NCBI RefSeq assembly: GCF_040214835.1
Contig: NZ_CP157874.1
Span: 3,910,001-3,974,000 of the forward strand
Direction: 5' to 3'
From: Pseudomonas asiatica
Lineage (GTDB): Bacteria > Pseudomonadota > Gammaproteobacteria > Pseudomonadales > Pseudomonadaceae
Length of the DNA stretch: 64,000 bases
In this document: positions 48,409 through 57,967 of the stretch, piece after piece
Position numbering within the stretch: the stretch's first letter is position 1
How the letters are laid out: every line of letters starts with the position of its first letter
The notes under the pieces: generated by a model
What the model saw: the letters and a program-made list of their open reading frames with translations, nothing else
Told to the model about the DNA's origin: nothing
Databases searched by the model: none
Program-made: the position numbers and the translations under genes

Positions 48409-49113
48409 TCAGGTGCCGCTTTGCAGCAGCATGTTACGTACGTGGCCGATTGCCTTGGTCGGGTTCAGACCTTTCGGGCAAACGTTGACGCAGTTCATGA
48501 TCCCGCGGCAGCGGAATACGCTGAACGGGTCATCCAGGGACGCCAGGCGCTCCTGGGTCTTGGTGTCACGGCTGTCGGCCAGGAAGCGATAGGCTTGCAG
48601 CAGTGCGGCCGGGCCCAGGAACTTGTCCGGGTTCCACCAGAACGACGGGCAGGAAGTCGAGCAGCAAGCGCACAGGATGCACTCGTACAGGCCGTCCAGC
48701 TTGTCGCGGTCTTCCGGCGACTGCAGGCGCTCGATGGCCGGCGCAGGAGTGTCGTTCTGCAGGAACGGCTTCACCTTCTCGTACTGCTTGTAGAAGATGC
48801 TCATGTCGACGACCAGGTCACGAATGACCGGCAGGCCCGGCAGCGGGCGCAGAACCAGCTTGTTGCCCTTCACCACCGCCGACAGCGGGGTGATGCAGGC
48901 CAGGCCGTTCTTGCCGTTCATGTTCATGCCGTCGGAACCGCAAACGCCTTCACGGCAGGAGCGACGGTACGAGAAACCTTCGTCCTTTTCCTTGATCAGC
49001 GCCAATACATCGAGAACCATCAGGTCCTTGCCGCCGGTATCGACGTCGAACGACTCCATTTTGGGCGCCGAGTCGGTGTCCGGGTTGTAACGATAAACTT
49101 CGACTTTCAACAT
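48409..49113 (-). CDS. sdhB: SdhB, succinate dehydrogenase iron-sulfur subunit
   Basis: 234 residues. The [2Fe-2S] cysteines lie in SCREGVCGSDGMNMNGKNGLAC; [4Fe-4S] and [3Fe-4S] ligands in CILCACCSTSCPSFWWNPD and CRGIMNCVNVCPKGLNP. It carries electrons from SdhA to quinone. Start ATG 49113 has AAGGG eight bases upstream; a GTG three codons earlier overlaps that site and is rejected. Confidence 0.97.
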   Translation of the reverse strand: MLKVEVYRYNPDTDSAPKMESFDVDTGGKDLMVLDVLALIKEKDEGFSYRRSCREGVCGSDGMNMNGKNGLACITPLSAVVKGNKLVLRPLPGLPVIRDLVVDMSIFYKQYEKVKPFLQNDTPAPAIERLQSPEDRDKLDGLYECILCACCSTSCPSFWWNPDKFLGPAALLQAYRFLADSRDTKTQERLASLDDPFSVFRCRGIMNCVNVCPKGLNPTKAIGHVRNMLLQSGT

Positions 49114-49124
49114 AGCAGCCACCC

Positions 49125-50897
49125 TTAGTAAGTCCGGACTTTTGGTTCGAAGGCTGGAACAGTCTTCGGCGCAAAGTTGACGCCGCGCTTGGCAACGCGT
49201 TTCTCACCCGGGTAGTACAGGGTGTGGCACAGCCAGTTTTCGTCGTCACGGTCTTCGAAGTCTTCACGGGCGTGGGCGCCGCGGGACTCTTTACGGGCTT
49301 CGGCCGCGATGGCGGTAGCTTCGGCGACTTCCAGCAGGTTCTGCAGCTCCAGCGCTTCGATACGCGCGGTGTTGAAGGCCTGGGACTTGTCGTTGATCTT
49401 GACGTTGGCAATACGGTCACGCAGGCCGGCCAGCTGCTCGATACCCTTCTGCATGTATTCGCCAGTACGGAATACACCGAAGTAGTTCTGCATGCAGCTC
49501 TGCAGCTCGCGCTTGAGGCTGGCAACGTCTTCGCCAGCGGTACGCTCGTTGAGCTTGTTCAGGCGGTTCAGGGCGACATCGATATCGGTGTCGCTGGCGT
49601 CGCGGTATTCCACGCCGTCGGACAGCGATTTTTCCAGGTGCAGGCCAGCGGCACGACCGAATACCACCAGGTCGAGCAGCGAGTTGCCGCCCAGACGGTT
49701 GGCACCGTGGACCGATACGCACGCCACTTCACCCACTGCGAACAGACCCGGGATGATGTGGTCCTTGCCTTCGGCGTCCATGGTGATGGCCTGGCCATGA
49801 ATGTTGGTGGCAACGCCGCCCATCATGTAGTGGCAGGTCGGTACGACCGGGACCGGCGCGACGACTGGGTCGACGTGGGCGAAGGTCTTGGACAGCTCGC
49901 AGATACCTGGCAGGCGGCTGTGCAACACTTCCTCGCCCAGGTGGTCCAGCTTCAGCAGCACGTGGTCCTTGTTCGGGCCCACGCCGTTGCCGGCGATGAT
50001 TTCCTTGACCATGGAACGGGCAACCACGTCGCGGCCGGCCAGGTCTTTCGCGTTCGGCGCGTAACGCTCCATGAAGCGCTCGCCGTGGGCGTTGATCAGG
50101 TAGCCACCTTCACCGCGGCAACCTTCGGTAACCAGTACACCGGCGCCGGCGATGCCGGTCGGGTGGAACTGCCACATCTCGATGTCCTGCACCGGTACGC
50201 CCGCACGCAGCGCCATGCCGATACCGTCACCCGTGTTGATCAGGGCGTTGGTGGTGGAGGCGTAGATACGACCGGCACCGCCAGTGGCCAGAACGGTGGC
50301 CTTGGACTTGATGTACATGGTTTCGCCGGTTTCGATGCAGATTGCGATCACACCGACGAACGCGCCGTCCTGGTTCTTCACCAGGTCAACAGCGTAGTAC
50401 TCGTTGAGGAAGGTAGTGCCTGCCTTCAGGTTGCCCTGGTACAGGGTGTGCAGCAGCGCGTGACCGGTACGGTCGGAAGCAGCACAGGTACGGGCGGCCT
50501 GGCCACCTTTACCGAAGTCCTTGGACTGGCCACCGAACGGACGCTGGTAGATGCGGCCGGTTTCGGTACGCGAGAACGGCAGGCCCATGTGGTCCAGCTC
50601 GAAGACCGCAGCCGGGCCTTCCTGACACATGTATTCGATAGCGTCCTGGTCACCGATGTAGTCGGAGCCTTTGACGGTATCGTACATGTGCCAGCGCCAG
50701 TCATCGTTCGGGTCGGCCGAAGCGATGGCGCAGGTGATGCCGCCCTGGGCGGATACAGTGTGCGAACGGGTCGGGAAGACCTTGGTGACCACGGCAGTCT
50801 TGTGGCCGCCTTGAGCCAGCTGCAGCGCTGCGCGCATGCCGGCGCCGCCGCCACCGATGATGATGGCGTCGAAGGAAATGGTTGGAATGCTAGCCAT
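49125..50897 (-). CDS. sdhA: SdhA, succinate dehydrogenase flavoprotein
   Basis: 590 residues. FAD motif [20 protein letters not shown], covalent-FAD His in [11 protein letters not shown], substrate-binding [21 protein letters not shown] and the active-site Arg region [18 protein letters not shown]. It oxidises succinate to fumarate, on the cytoplasmic face of the inner membrane. Gene order sdhC-D-A-B is standard. Confidence 0.98.
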   Translation of the reverse strand: MASIPTISFDAIIIGGGGAGMRAALQLAQGGHKTAVVTKVFPTRSHTVSAQGGITCAIASADPNDDWRWHMYDTVKGSDYIGDQDAIEYMCQEGPAAVFELDHMGLPFSRTETGRIYQRPFGGQSKDFGKGGQAARTCAASDRTGHALLHTLYQGNLKAGTTFLNEYYAVDLVKNQDGAFVGVIAICIETGETMYIKSKATVLATGGAGRIYASTTNALINTGDGIGMALRAGVPVQDIEMWQFHPTGIAGAGVLVTEGCRGEGGYLINAHGERFMERYAPNAKDLAGRDVVARSMVKEIIAGNGVGPNKDHVLLKLDHLGEEVLHSRLPGICELSKTFAHVDPVVAPVPVVPTCHYMMGGVATNIHGQAITMDAEGKDHIIPGLFAVGEVACVSVHGANRLGGNSLLDLVVFGRAAGLHLEKSLSDGVEYRDASDTDIDVALNRLNKLNERTAGEDVASLKRELQSCMQNYFGVFRTGEYMQKGIEQLAGLRDRIANVKINDKSQAFNTARIEALELQNLLEVAEATAIAAEARKESRGAHAREDFEDRDDENWLCHTLYYPGEKRVAKRGVNFAPKTVPAFEPKVRTY

Positions 50898-50900
50898 GGA

Positions 50901-51269
50901 TCAGATACCCCAGAGAATCTGCACACCCCAGACGAAGTAAGCGAACATCGCAACGCCGCATACCGCCTGGAACAGGAAACGAATCGCAGTTGCCGACTTG
51001 CCGAACGACATTGGCGTCAGGTAGTCGGTCGCAATGGTCCACATGCCGACCCAGGCGTGAGCGCCCAGGGCAACGAGGGCCAGCAGACTGAAGATCCGCA
51101 TCGCGTTGTTGGAGAACAGACCATGCCACTGGGTGTAGTCGATGCCTGGGTGGGCGACCACGTAGCCGATCAGGAAGAGGAAGTAAGCCGCGAGAACGAC
51201 CGCAGAAACGCGCTGCGCCATCCAGTCATAGAGGCCCGAACGCGACAGGTTCGTGACATTGGTTACCAT
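50901..51269 (-). CDS. sdhD: SdhD, succinate dehydrogenase membrane anchor
   Basis: 122 residues with three helices (about 22-40, 58-80, 98-118). LSRSGLYDWMAQRVSAVVLAAYF and the heme/quinone region AHAWVGMWTIATDYL are typical. Start ATG 51269 overlaps the end of sdhC; a TTG two codons earlier is less likely. Confidence 0.95.
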   Translation of the reverse strand: MVTNVTNLSRSGLYDWMAQRVSAVVLAAYFLFLIGYVVAHPGIDYTQWHGLFSNNAMRIFSLLALVALGAHAWVGMWTIATDYLTPMSFGKSATAIRFLFQAVCGVAMFAYFVWGVQILWGI

Positions 51270-51649
51270 ACCCAAACTCCCACCAGAACGATCAGCACCA
51301 CGGAGATGACGATCACGATTTTCGAGCCCAGCTTGCCGCCTTCCAGCGTCTCACCGATGCCCATGTCCATGATCAGGTGACGTACACCTGCCACGAGGTG
51401 ATAAAGCAGGGCGGATAGCAGGCCCCAGGTCACGAATTTGGCCAGCGGGCTGGTCAGACACGCCTTCACCTCACCAAAGCCTTCCTCGGAACCCAGCGAC
51501 TTGCCCAGTGCATAAAGCATGATGGCAAGGCCAAGGAACAGGATGACGCCGGAGATACGATGCAGGATGGACGTGTACGCAGTGACGGGGAGCTTGATGG
51601 TCCTTAGGTCTAGGTTTACAGGTCGTTGGCTTTTCACGGCTTTTTTCAC
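51263..51649 (-). CDS. sdhC: SdhC, succinate dehydrogenase cytochrome b subunit
   Basis: 128 residues, three helices. The RPVNLDLRTIKLPVTAYTSI and LHRISGVILF segment holds the quinone-site Ser/Arg, and LYHLVAGVRHLIMDMG has the heme-ligand histidine. First gene of the sdh-suc cluster; its stop overlaps the sdhD start. Confidence 0.96.
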   Translation of the reverse strand: MKKAVKSQRPVNLDLRTIKLPVTAYTSILHRISGVILFLGLAIMLYALGKSLGSEEGFGEVKACLTSPLAKFVTWGLLSALLYHLVAGVRHLIMDMGIGETLEGGKLGSKIVIVISVVLIVLVGVWVW

Positions 51650-51772
51650 ACTGAAGAGCCCCTAGCGAATCAGGGCAAAGTTGTTGGTAAGTGTACTGGT
51701 CAGGTACCCACCACCCAGGGAACGGCGACCCCCAGCAGTTCGGGCTTGCAAGCCCCTGGCGGTCGGGTTGCG

Positions 51773-51801
51773 AGTATAGACAGTTAGGCTGCTTATGACA
51801 A
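51773..51801 (-). promoter_or_regulatory. sdhC sigma70 promoter
   Basis: On the minus strand TTGTCA (51801-51796), 17 bp, TATACT (51778-51773). Start of transcription would be near 51766, leaving a leader of about 115 nt before sdhC. Confidence 0.75.
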
Positions 51802-51829
51802 CGTGACGGGGTAGCCCAAATAGCGCATT

Positions 51830-51912
51830 GCCTTTAACGCACAAAAGGCGTAAATGGGCGAGAATTTCGCGAAAAATCAGGCCTCAATGCCTGTTTCAAC
51901 AAGCCTTTAGGC
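51830..51912. promoter_or_regulatory. Cluster of dyads between sdh and gltA promoters
   Basis: GCCTTT-N8-AAAGGC (51830-51849), the perfect palindrome TTTCGCGAAA (51865-51874), CAGGC-N6-GCCTG (51878-51893) and GCCTTTAGGC (51903-51912). The 352-bp gap 51650-52001 contains these and the two promoters; no gene is seen. Confidence 0.45.
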
Positions 51913-51915
51913 AAA

Positions 51916-51943
51916 TTGACATCTGAATTTATCCCTCTATAGT
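51916..51943 (+). promoter_or_regulatory. gltA sigma70 promoter
   Basis: TTGACA (51916-51921), 16-bp spacer, TATAGT (51938-51943), about 55 bp before the gltA ATG. Confidence 0.8.
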
Positions 51944-52001
51944 GGTGCGGGCCCTGCGTGGGGGGTCTGTCTGATGATTTCAAGCATTAATAGGAGGCCA
52001 C

Positions 52002-53291
52002 ATGGCTGACAAAAAAGCGCAGTTGGTCATCGAGGGCGCTGCCCCCGTCGAGCTGCCCATTTTAACCGGCACCGTTGGTCCTGATGTAATCGACGTCCGC
52101 GGGTTGGGGGCCACTGGTCACTTCACCTTCGACCCTGGTTTCATGGCGACTGCCTCGTGCGAGTCGAAGATCACCTACATTGACGGCGACAAAGGTATCC
52201 TGCTGCACCGCGGCTACCCGATCGAGCAGCTCGCCGAAAAGTCCGACTACCTCGAAACCTGCTACCTGCTGCTCAACGGCGAACTGCCGAATGCCGAGCA
52301 GAAGGCCCAGTTCGTCAGCACCGTGAAGAACCACACCATGGTTCACGAGCAGCTGAAGTCCTTCTTCAACGGCTTCCGCCGCGACGCCCACCCGATGGCG
52401 GTGATGTGCGGCGTGGTCGGCGCCCTGTCGGCGTTCTATCACGACTCCCTGGACATCAATAACCCGCAACACCGCGAAATTTCCGCGGTGCGCCTGGTCG
52501 CCAAGATGCCGACCCTGGCCGCGATGGTTTACAAGTACTCCATGGGCCAGCCGATGATGTATCCGCGCAACGACCTGTCGTACGCGGAAAACTTCCTGCA
52601 CATGATGTTCAACACCCCGTGCGAGATCAAACCGATCAGCCCGGTGCTGGCCAAGGCGATGGACCGGATCTTCATCCTCCACGCCGACCACGAGCAGAAC
52701 GCCTCCACCTCTACCGTTCGTCTGGCCGGCTCGTCGGGTGCCAACCCGTTCGCCTGTATCGCCGCTGGTATCGCCGCACTCTGGGGCCCGGCCCACGGCG
52801 GTGCGAACGAAGCGGTACTGACCATGCTCGATGAAATCGGCGATGTCTCGAACATCGACAAGTTCATCGCCAAGGCCAAGGACAAGAACGACCCGTTCAA
52901 GCTCATGGGCTTCGGTCACCGCGTGTACAAGAACCGCGACCCGCGCGCCACCGTGATGAAGCAGACCTGCGACGAAGTCCTGCGCGAGCTGGGCATCAAG
53001 AACGACCCGCAGCTGGAACTGGCCATGCGCCTGGAAGAGATCGCCCTGACCGATCCGTACTTCATCGAGCGCTCGCTGTACCCGAACGTCGACTTCTACT
53101 CGGGGATCATCCTCAAGGCGATCGGCATTCCGACCAGCATGTTCACCGTGATCTTCGCCCTGGCACGTACCGTGGGCTGGATCTCGCACTGGAAAGAAAT
53201 GCTCTCCAGCCCGTACAAGATCGGCCGCCCGCGCCAGCTGTACACCGGCGAGCAGAAGCGCGACATCGTTGCGCTGCAGGACCGCAAGTAA
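52002..53291 (+). CDS. gltA: GltA, type II citrate synthase
   Basis: 429 residues, hexameric NADH-sensitive type length. Catalytic H306 in [15 protein letters not shown]364 in NVDFYSGI, and the earlier His in [14 protein letters not shown]. It condenses oxaloacetate and acetyl-CoA. AGGAGG precedes the start. Transcribed divergently from sdhCDAB and ended by its own terminator. Confidence 0.98.
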   Translation: MADKKAQLVIEGAAPVELPILTGTVGPDVIDVRGLGATGHFTFDPGFMATASCESKITYIDGDKGILLHRGYPIEQLAEKSDYLETCYLLLNGELPNAEQKAQFVSTVKNHTMVHEQLKSFFNGFRRDAHPMAVMCGVVGALSAFYHDSLDINNPQHREISAVRLVAKMPTLAAMVYKYSMGQPMMYPRNDLSYAENFLHMMFNTPCEIKPISPVLAKAMDRIFILHADHEQNASTSTVRLAGSSGANPFACIAAGIAALWGPAHGGANEAVLTMLDEIGDVSNIDKFIAKAKDKNDPFKLMGFGHRVYKNRDPRATVMKQTCDEVLRELGIKNDPQLELAMRLEEIALTDPYFIERSLYPNVDFYSGIILKAIGIPTSMFTVIFALARTVGWISHWKEMLSSPYKIGRPRQLYTGEQKRDIVALQDRK

Positions 53292-53308
53292 GCTTCCATA
53301 GCCGAACG

Positions 53309-53341
53309 CAAAAAGGCTGCCCTCGGGCAGCCTTTTTTATT
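53309..53341 (+). terminator. Terminator after gltA
   Basis: AAGGCTGCCC/GGGCAGCCTT stem with a 2-base loop, then TTTTAT. Confidence 0.93.
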
Positions 53342-53346
53342 CGTCC

Positions 53347-53453
53347 TGTGCTGGCCTCTTCGCGGGTAAACCCGCTCCCACAGGGACCCCACAGGCCCGA
53401 AAGTTTGCGGGATACCTGTGGGAGCGGGTTTACCCGCGAAGAGGCCGGCACAA
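53347..53453. repeat. REP pair, GGTTTACCCGCGAAGAGGCC class
   Basis: Inverted GCCTCTTCGCGGGTAAACCC arms between convergent gltA and the START-domain gene, right behind the gltA terminator. Confidence 0.93.
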
Positions 53454-53466
53454 GTGACACAATGCC

Positions 53467-54075
53467 TCAGTTTTTCTCAGCCCGCTCCCGCAACCCTTTC
53501 AGCGTATTGAACGGCGCATCCACCACGAACTTGTTGGCCACCATCGCCGGCACGCTACCACCCGGCTCGGTGTGCACCTGATAGGTCACTTCCGTGCTGT
53601 CACCCTTGGGCACCAGCTTCCAGAAGCCTTCGACCTTCGCCACCCGCACAAAGCCCTTCTCTTCCGGGACGTAGGTTGGCTCTTCCTTCAGGTTGCGCAC
53701 CAGGCTGCCGTCAGCCCCCTTGACCGTGGTCACATGCAATACCGAGTCCCGCGGCGTGACCGGCCATGGCGTATTGAACTGGGTGTAGGTCCAGCTCTGG
53801 TCACCTTCGTGCTTGAGCAGCTTCTGCGACTTGCATTCGTGAATCCATGCACAAGCCCCGACCACATCCTCCTGCAACGCCTGCACCTTGGCCAGCGGCG
53901 CCTTGATCACGGTGACGCCTTGATAGGCCTTGTACTTGGAACCGGCCACTTCACTGAGGGAAACCTTGATCCCCTCCTCGTCCTTGGCCACCTGCCAGTT
54001 TTCGGCCCAGGCCGCGGGCGACAGCAGAACACCCATGCCACACAGCAGAGCAATACGCTTGAACGATCTCATCAT
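53467..54075 (-). CDS. START-domain exported protein
   Basis: 202 residues. Signal peptide about 1-24 (IALLCGMGVLLSPAAWA). The rest has a START/SRPBCC lipid-binding pattern: WQVAKDEEGIKVSLSEV, YKAYQGVTVIKAPLAKVQAL, CAWIHECKSQKLL and SWTYTQFNTPWPVTPRDSVL. It likely binds a hydrophobic ligand in the periplasm; function unknown. AAGGAT precedes the start. Confidence 0.85.
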   Translation of the reverse strand: MMRSFKRIALLCGMGVLLSPAAWAENWQVAKDEEGIKVSLSEVAGSKYKAYQGVTVIKAPLAKVQALQEDVVGACAWIHECKSQKLLKHEGDQSWTYTQFNTPWPVTPRDSVLHVTTVKGADGSLVRNLKEEPTYVPEEKGFVRVAKVEGFWKLVPKGDSTEVTYQVHTEPGGSVPAMVANKFVVDAPFNTLKGLRERAEKN

Positions 54076-54105
54076 GTTTATCCTTGTTGTCGAAGATCCA
54101 GCCTG

Positions 54106-54360
54106 TCACGCCGCCGTCATCTGCTCCCACCAGCCAAGAATCCTGATGGCCTCGTCACGGTCACTGCCGCATACCTCCACATCCGCCTTGAAACCGCCAC
54201 ACACTGCCGGCCGCTCGGGCTTGCCGAACAGGTCGCAGAGGTTGTCGACGGTCAGGTGCAGGCAGCGCTCGCCAGCCGGCTTGCCATTGGGCATGCGCGG
54301 CATCGCAGAGGTGATGGACGGGGCGATGCAGCAGGCACCACAGCCCTCACGGCAATTCAT
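54106..54360 (-). CDS. YkgJ family cysteine-cluster protein
   Basis: 84 residues. CREGCGACC at the N-terminus (C3, C7, C10, C11), then CLHL, LCDLFG, CGGFKADVEVCG, the eight-or-more-cysteine pattern of YkgJ/UPF0153, thought to bind zinc or an Fe-S cluster. Function unknown. It lies 30 bp upstream of the START-domain gene on the same strand. Confidence 0.85.
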   Translation of the reverse strand: MNCREGCGACCIAPSITSAMPRMPNGKPAGERCLHLTVDNLCDLFGKPERPAVCGGFKADVEVCGSDRDEAIRILGWWEQMTAA

Positions 54361-54490
54361 GGCTATTCACCAAAATCAGGACTCCCTGGAACAAAACGGG
54401 ACGAACGTCCCTGGATAGTAACCGCTCAAACAGGCGTTTGAAATTGCTGGCATGATGAAATCTGCCGTGACCCGGCAGTCAGTTCACCTG

Positions 54491-54979
54491 CTACTGGCGG
54501 TACTCGAAATCGATGGCCGCCCCTTCCACGTCGCGACGGCTGTCATTGCGCAGCTGCAGCTGCATTTCGTTGCTGATCAACCGGCCATTGAGCTGGAACG
54601 GGCTGTCGCTGGTCTCCGGCTTTTCAGTGAACATGGGTGGCAGCAAAGGCTTGCGTCGCTGTATCGGCGAAGGGCTGCCCACATTCGGCTCAAGGTCATC
54701 GACCATATCGGCCGGCAGGCTGAGGTCCAGCTTCGCCTTGGGTAGCGGCTTGGCAACCTCCTTGCTCACCTGCTTGCGCGCCGGCCTGGCCTTGCTGTTA
54801 CCGGCTTTTTTTGCAGGCTGCTTGTGCGCTGGCCTGGCTGCGGCTTTCTGCACCGGCTTGGCTTTCTGCACCGGCGCCGCCTGCGCCTGGCCTGCCGGCT
54901 GCGCAGCCTGGGCAACACCAGCCAGGCTGCCGAGCGGTACAAGGCACAAGATCAGGGCATAACGGCGCAAAGCATTCAT
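54491..54979 (-). CDS. Exported Lys/Ala/Pro-rich protein, unknown function
   Basis: 162 residues: signal peptide about 1-24 (YALILCLVPLGSLAGVAQA), a basic low-complexity segment (about 25-75, repeated QKA/ARPA/KKA units), then a compact C-terminal domain from PKAKLDLSLPADMVDDLEP with FQLNGRLISNEMQLQLRN near the end. The basic stretch may touch nucleic acid or peptidoglycan. I do not recognise the family; related pseudomonad proteins are sometimes labelled translation-initiation-factor-like because of the low-complexity part, which is not meaningful. Start 54979 gives a proper signal peptide. Confidence 0.7.
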   Translation of the reverse strand: MNALRRYALILCLVPLGSLAGVAQAAQPAGQAQAAPVQKAKPVQKAAARPAHKQPAKKAGNSKARPARKQVSKEVAKPLPKAKLDLSLPADMVDDLEPNVGSPSPIQRRKPLLPPMFTEKPETSDSPFQLNGRLISNEMQLQLRNDSRRDVEGAAIDFEYRQ

Positions 54980-55042
54980 GGCAAATAGACAGACTGGCAG
55001 GAAAAGTGCGTATGCTCCCTGTTCCACGGGCGCGTGGCAAGC

Positions 55043-56485
55043 CTACAAAAGTGCCGCTGCTGGCTCCCGGCACAATTGCTGAGCCAGCAAACCGAGCGTG
55101 ATCACCGCGCGCTCGGCTTCCTTGTTCCAGGGTATACCGCAATTAAGCCGGATACAGTGGTTGAACTGCTCGGTGTTACTGAAGATCAGCCCCGGCGCAA
55201 TACTGATACCCTGCTCCAGCGCGCGCACATGCAGCTCCTGGGTATTGACCCGCCCCGGCAGGCTCACCCACAGGATGAAACCGCCCGTCGGCCGGGTCAT
55301 CTGGGTACCCTCGGGGAAGTGCTGCTGCACCGCCAGCTGGTAGGCACTGAGGTTCTTGCGGTACTCCTGGCGGATGTAACGCAGGTGCCGGTCGTAGCCG
55401 CCATTTTCCAGGTAGGCCGCCACACCCATCTGCGTCACGCTGCAGGCCGAGTGGGTGGTGAAGGTTTGCAGGCGCTGGATCTCGTCCTGATAGCGCCCGG
55501 CGATCATCCAGCCAACGCGAACGCCGGGGGACAGGGTCTTGGAAAAACTCGAGCAATAGATCACCCGGTCCAGCCGGTCGAATGCCTTGAGCGCCTTGGT
55601 CTTGCCCTGCTCGAACATCAGCTCGCCATAGATGTCATCCTCGACGATCTGGATATCGAAGTCCGACGCCAGGCGCAGCAACTGCTTCTGCCGCTCTTCC
55701 GGGACAGTGCCACCCAGCGGGTTGCTGAGGCGCGCAGTCAGAACCAGGGCCTTGATCGACCACTGGTTGGCCGCCAGCTGCAGCGCTTCGAGGCTGATAC
55801 CGGTGGACGGGTCGCTGGGGATCTCGATCACCTTCAGGCCCAGCAGGTCGGCCAGTTGCAGCAGCCCGTAATAGGTGGGCGATTCGGCGGCGATCAGGTC
55901 GCCGGGACGGGTCAGCACGCGCAGAGACATCTGCAGCGCATCGACACAGCCATGGGTCACGATCACTTCACGCGGGTCGACCAGCACACCGGCATCACGC
56001 ATGCGAATGGCGATCTGCCGGCGCAGCGGCTCGAAACCGGGGCTGAACATGTAGCTGAAGGCACGCGGGCTGTGGAAGCGCGTGACCTTGGCGATCTGCT
56101 GGTGCAAGGCACGGACCGGCAGGTAATCGACGTGCGGCACTGCGGCGCCGAACGGGAACACGCCATCACGACGCGCCTCGGTCAGCACCTGCTGGATGAT
56201 ACTGGCGCGGGTGACCAGGCCGGGGCGCTCGACCCGGGCGATGTCCGGGGTCTGCGCGGTCAGGGCCGGGGTCTGGTGCACGTAGTAGCCGGACTGCGGC
56301 CGCGCACGGATCAGCCCCTGGTCCTCGAGATTGGCATAGGCCTGCAGCACCGTGGCATGGCTGACATTGAGCTGGGCGCTCATCTTGCGCACGGAGGGTA
56401 CCCGCTCGCCTGGCTGGTAGACACCACGACGGATGTCATCGGCCAGTTGCTGGGCGATACGCTGGTACAACAGCAGGTTGGTCAT
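55043..56485 (-). CDS. MocR-type GntR/aminotransferase regulator
   Basis: 480 residues. N-terminal GntR winged helix (about 1-75; PGERVPSVRKMSAQLNVSHAT, then VLQAYANLEDQGLIRARPQSGYYV) joined by a linker to a fold-type I aminotransferase domain, with PLP lysine in YCSSFSKTLSPGVRVGW and the substrate Arg region near the C-terminus. MocR proteins use PLP or an amino-acid adduct as signal. Start 56485 places the winged helix at the N-terminus; in-frame sequence upstream is not conserved in type. The target genes are not evident: no divergent neighbour lies next to it. Confidence 0.9.
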   Translation of the reverse strand: MTNLLLYQRIAQQLADDIRRGVYQPGERVPSVRKMSAQLNVSHATVLQAYANLEDQGLIRARPQSGYYVHQTPALTAQTPDIARVERPGLVTRASIIQQVLTEARRDGVFPFGAAVPHVDYLPVRALHQQIAKVTRFHSPRAFSYMFSPGFEPLRRQIAIRMRDAGVLVDPREVIVTHGCVDALQMSLRVLTRPGDLIAAESPTYYGLLQLADLLGLKVIEIPSDPSTGISLEALQLAANQWSIKALVLTARLSNPLGGTVPEERQKQLLRLASDFDIQIVEDDIYGELMFEQGKTKALKAFDRLDRVIYCSSFSKTLSPGVRVGWMIAGRYQDEIQRLQTFTTHSACSVTQMGVAAYLENGGYDRHLRYIRQEYRKNLSAYQLAVQQHFPEGTQMTRPTGGFILWVSLPGRVNTQELHVRALEQGISIAPGLIFSNTEQFNHCIRLNCGIPWNKEAERAVITLGLLAQQLCREPAAALL

Positions 56486-56651
56486 GGCTGGCTCTCGACG
56501 CGCGGACGGGCTCGTTGTTCTTGTGTCGCTCACTGACGGTAGAGGATACCGTAACAGTTGCAAAGTGTACTGGGACAGATCGCAGGATAGTCAACAATAC
56601 AGTTGCGTGACAGCCATGGAAACGATCAAACCCGGGTAGCCCGACGAAAAG

Positions 56652-56775
56652 CCGGGGGCGCTCTGCGCCCCTTTCGCGACACAAGGCCGCTCCTACAGGT
56701 ACTGTGCATACCTTGAAGTTAACACTGTACCTGTGGGAGCGGCTTTAGCCGCGAACACCGGCAAAGCCGGTGCCA
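56652..56775. repeat. Mixed REP cluster (two classes)
   Basis: A half REP of the ACACAAGGCCGCTCCTACAG class is followed 30 bp later by GTGGGAGCGGCTTTAGCCGC with the AACACCGGCAAAGCCGGTG hairpin. This fills most of the 310-bp gap 56486-56795. Confidence 0.85.
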
Positions 56776-56795
56776 TCCACCGCGCCGCCAAGCGG

Positions 56796-57608
56796 TCAGC
56801 GTGCTGGCGCCAGCTTGCCCTTGTCATCGGAGAACACGATCTCCACCCGACGGTTCTGCGCCCTGCCCCGCTCCGAGGCATTGGCCTCGATCGGGTACTG
56901 GTCGCCATAGCCCTCGACCTGCAGGCGCTTCTCGTCGATGCCCAGGTCTACCAGCATGTCGGCCACGGCCTGCGCCCGATCACGCGACAGCTTCAGGTTG
57001 TCCTCAGCCGGGCCGGTGCTGTCGGTATAGCCCTCGATCCGCACCACCCGGCGCGGGTTGAGCTGGAGGAACTGCACCAGCTTGAGCACGGTACGGCTGG
57101 CCGAGTTCTTCAGGTCGGCGCGGCCGGTGTCGAACAGCACGTCCCCCAGGGTCATCACCAGACCACGGTCGGCCTGCTCCGAGGCCAGCGCGGCGATCTG
57201 CGACTCGACCCACTTGCCCTGCTGCTGAACACTGACCAGCTTGGCCTCGCGCAGGGCCAGCTGCAGGCGCTGGCGCTCCAGGTCGAGCTTGGCCTGGCGT
57301 TCCTGGTTCAGCGCCAGCTTGGCATGCTCGCTGGCAATTTCGCTGTAGCGCTGGCTCAGGAAGGCGTAATGGCGCACGTCGGCACCGGTGCCGATGTAGC
57401 TGGACAGGCGCTCGGCACGGGCCAGCGACTCGCCCGCGCGAATCACGTCACGCGGCGCGCTGCGCAACACATTGGAATCATCCTTGACCTTCTGGAAAGC
57501 TGCAGTGGCATCATCCAGCGCTGCGCTGCTGCGCTGGCTGGCGCAGCCTTGCAAACCTGCCGCCAGCGCCAGCACTGCCAGCGCGGCCAATGGCACACGA
57601 CGGATCAT
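56796..57608 (-). CDS. DUF4398-OmpA fusion lipoprotein
   Basis: 270 residues. Lipobox GLQGC at about residue 22, a DUF4398-like alpha-helical coiled region (about 25-145; AGESLARAERLSSYIGTG, HAKLALNQERQAKLDLERQR), then an OmpA-like peptidoglycan-binding domain (about 155-265; LFDTGRADLKNSASRTVLKL, IEGYTDSTGPAEDNLKLSRDRA, NRRVEIVF). It likely ties the outer membrane to peptidoglycan. The start overlaps the upstream DUF4398 lipoprotein by four bases. Confidence 0.9.
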   Translation of the reverse strand: MIRRVPLAALAVLALAAGLQGCASQRSSAALDDATAAFQKVKDDSNVLRSAPRDVIRAGESLARAERLSSYIGTGADVRHYAFLSQRYSEIASEHAKLALNQERQAKLDLERQRLQLALREAKLVSVQQQGKWVESQIAALASEQADRGLVMTLGDVLFDTGRADLKNSASRTVLKLVQFLQLNPRRVVRIEGYTDSTGPAEDNLKLSRDRAQAVADMLVDLGIDEKRLQVEGYGDQYPIEANASERGRAQNRRVEIVFSDDKGKLAPAR

Positions 57609-57958
57609 GGCTGCACCTCCAACTGCTTGCGCAGGCGCTGGACCCGCGACTGCAGCAGTTGCAGCTGCTCTTCGCTCTTCTGGTTCAGTACCTGGGCCTC
57701 GGCCAGGCGCGCATCCAGTTCGGCCTGCTCGGCACGCATGCGCGCATCGCGGTAGTCTTCGGTGAGCATGTTGGCCTTGGCCCGGGCCAGCTTGTCTTCA
57801 GCCAGCTTGAGCGCATCGACCTGCTCGGTGGCACCGACGGCCCTGGCCTGCTCCAGCGCCTGTTCGGAAATGCGCATCTGCTCGTTAGGGGCCGGATCGT
57901 TGGCGCAGCCAGCCAGGCCGAGCACGGCCAGGGCAAGGATTAGTGGTTGGGTTCTCAC
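57605..57958 (-). CDS. DUF4398 lipoprotein
   Basis: 117 residues. Lipobox LAGC at about 15-18, then a helical DUF4398 region with strong coiled-coil pattern (ISEQALEQARAVGATEQVDALKLAEDKLARAK...). Probably pairs with the following DUF4398-OmpA protein through this shared domain; that is inference. Nine bp after the solute-binding protein gene. Confidence 0.88.
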   Translation of the reverse strand: MRTQPLILALAVLGLAGCANDPAPNEQMRISEQALEQARAVGATEQVDALKLAEDKLARAKANMLTEDYRDARMRAEQAELDARLAEAQVLNQKSEEQLQLLQSRVQRLRKQLEVQP

Positions 57959-57967
57959 GCAATCTTC

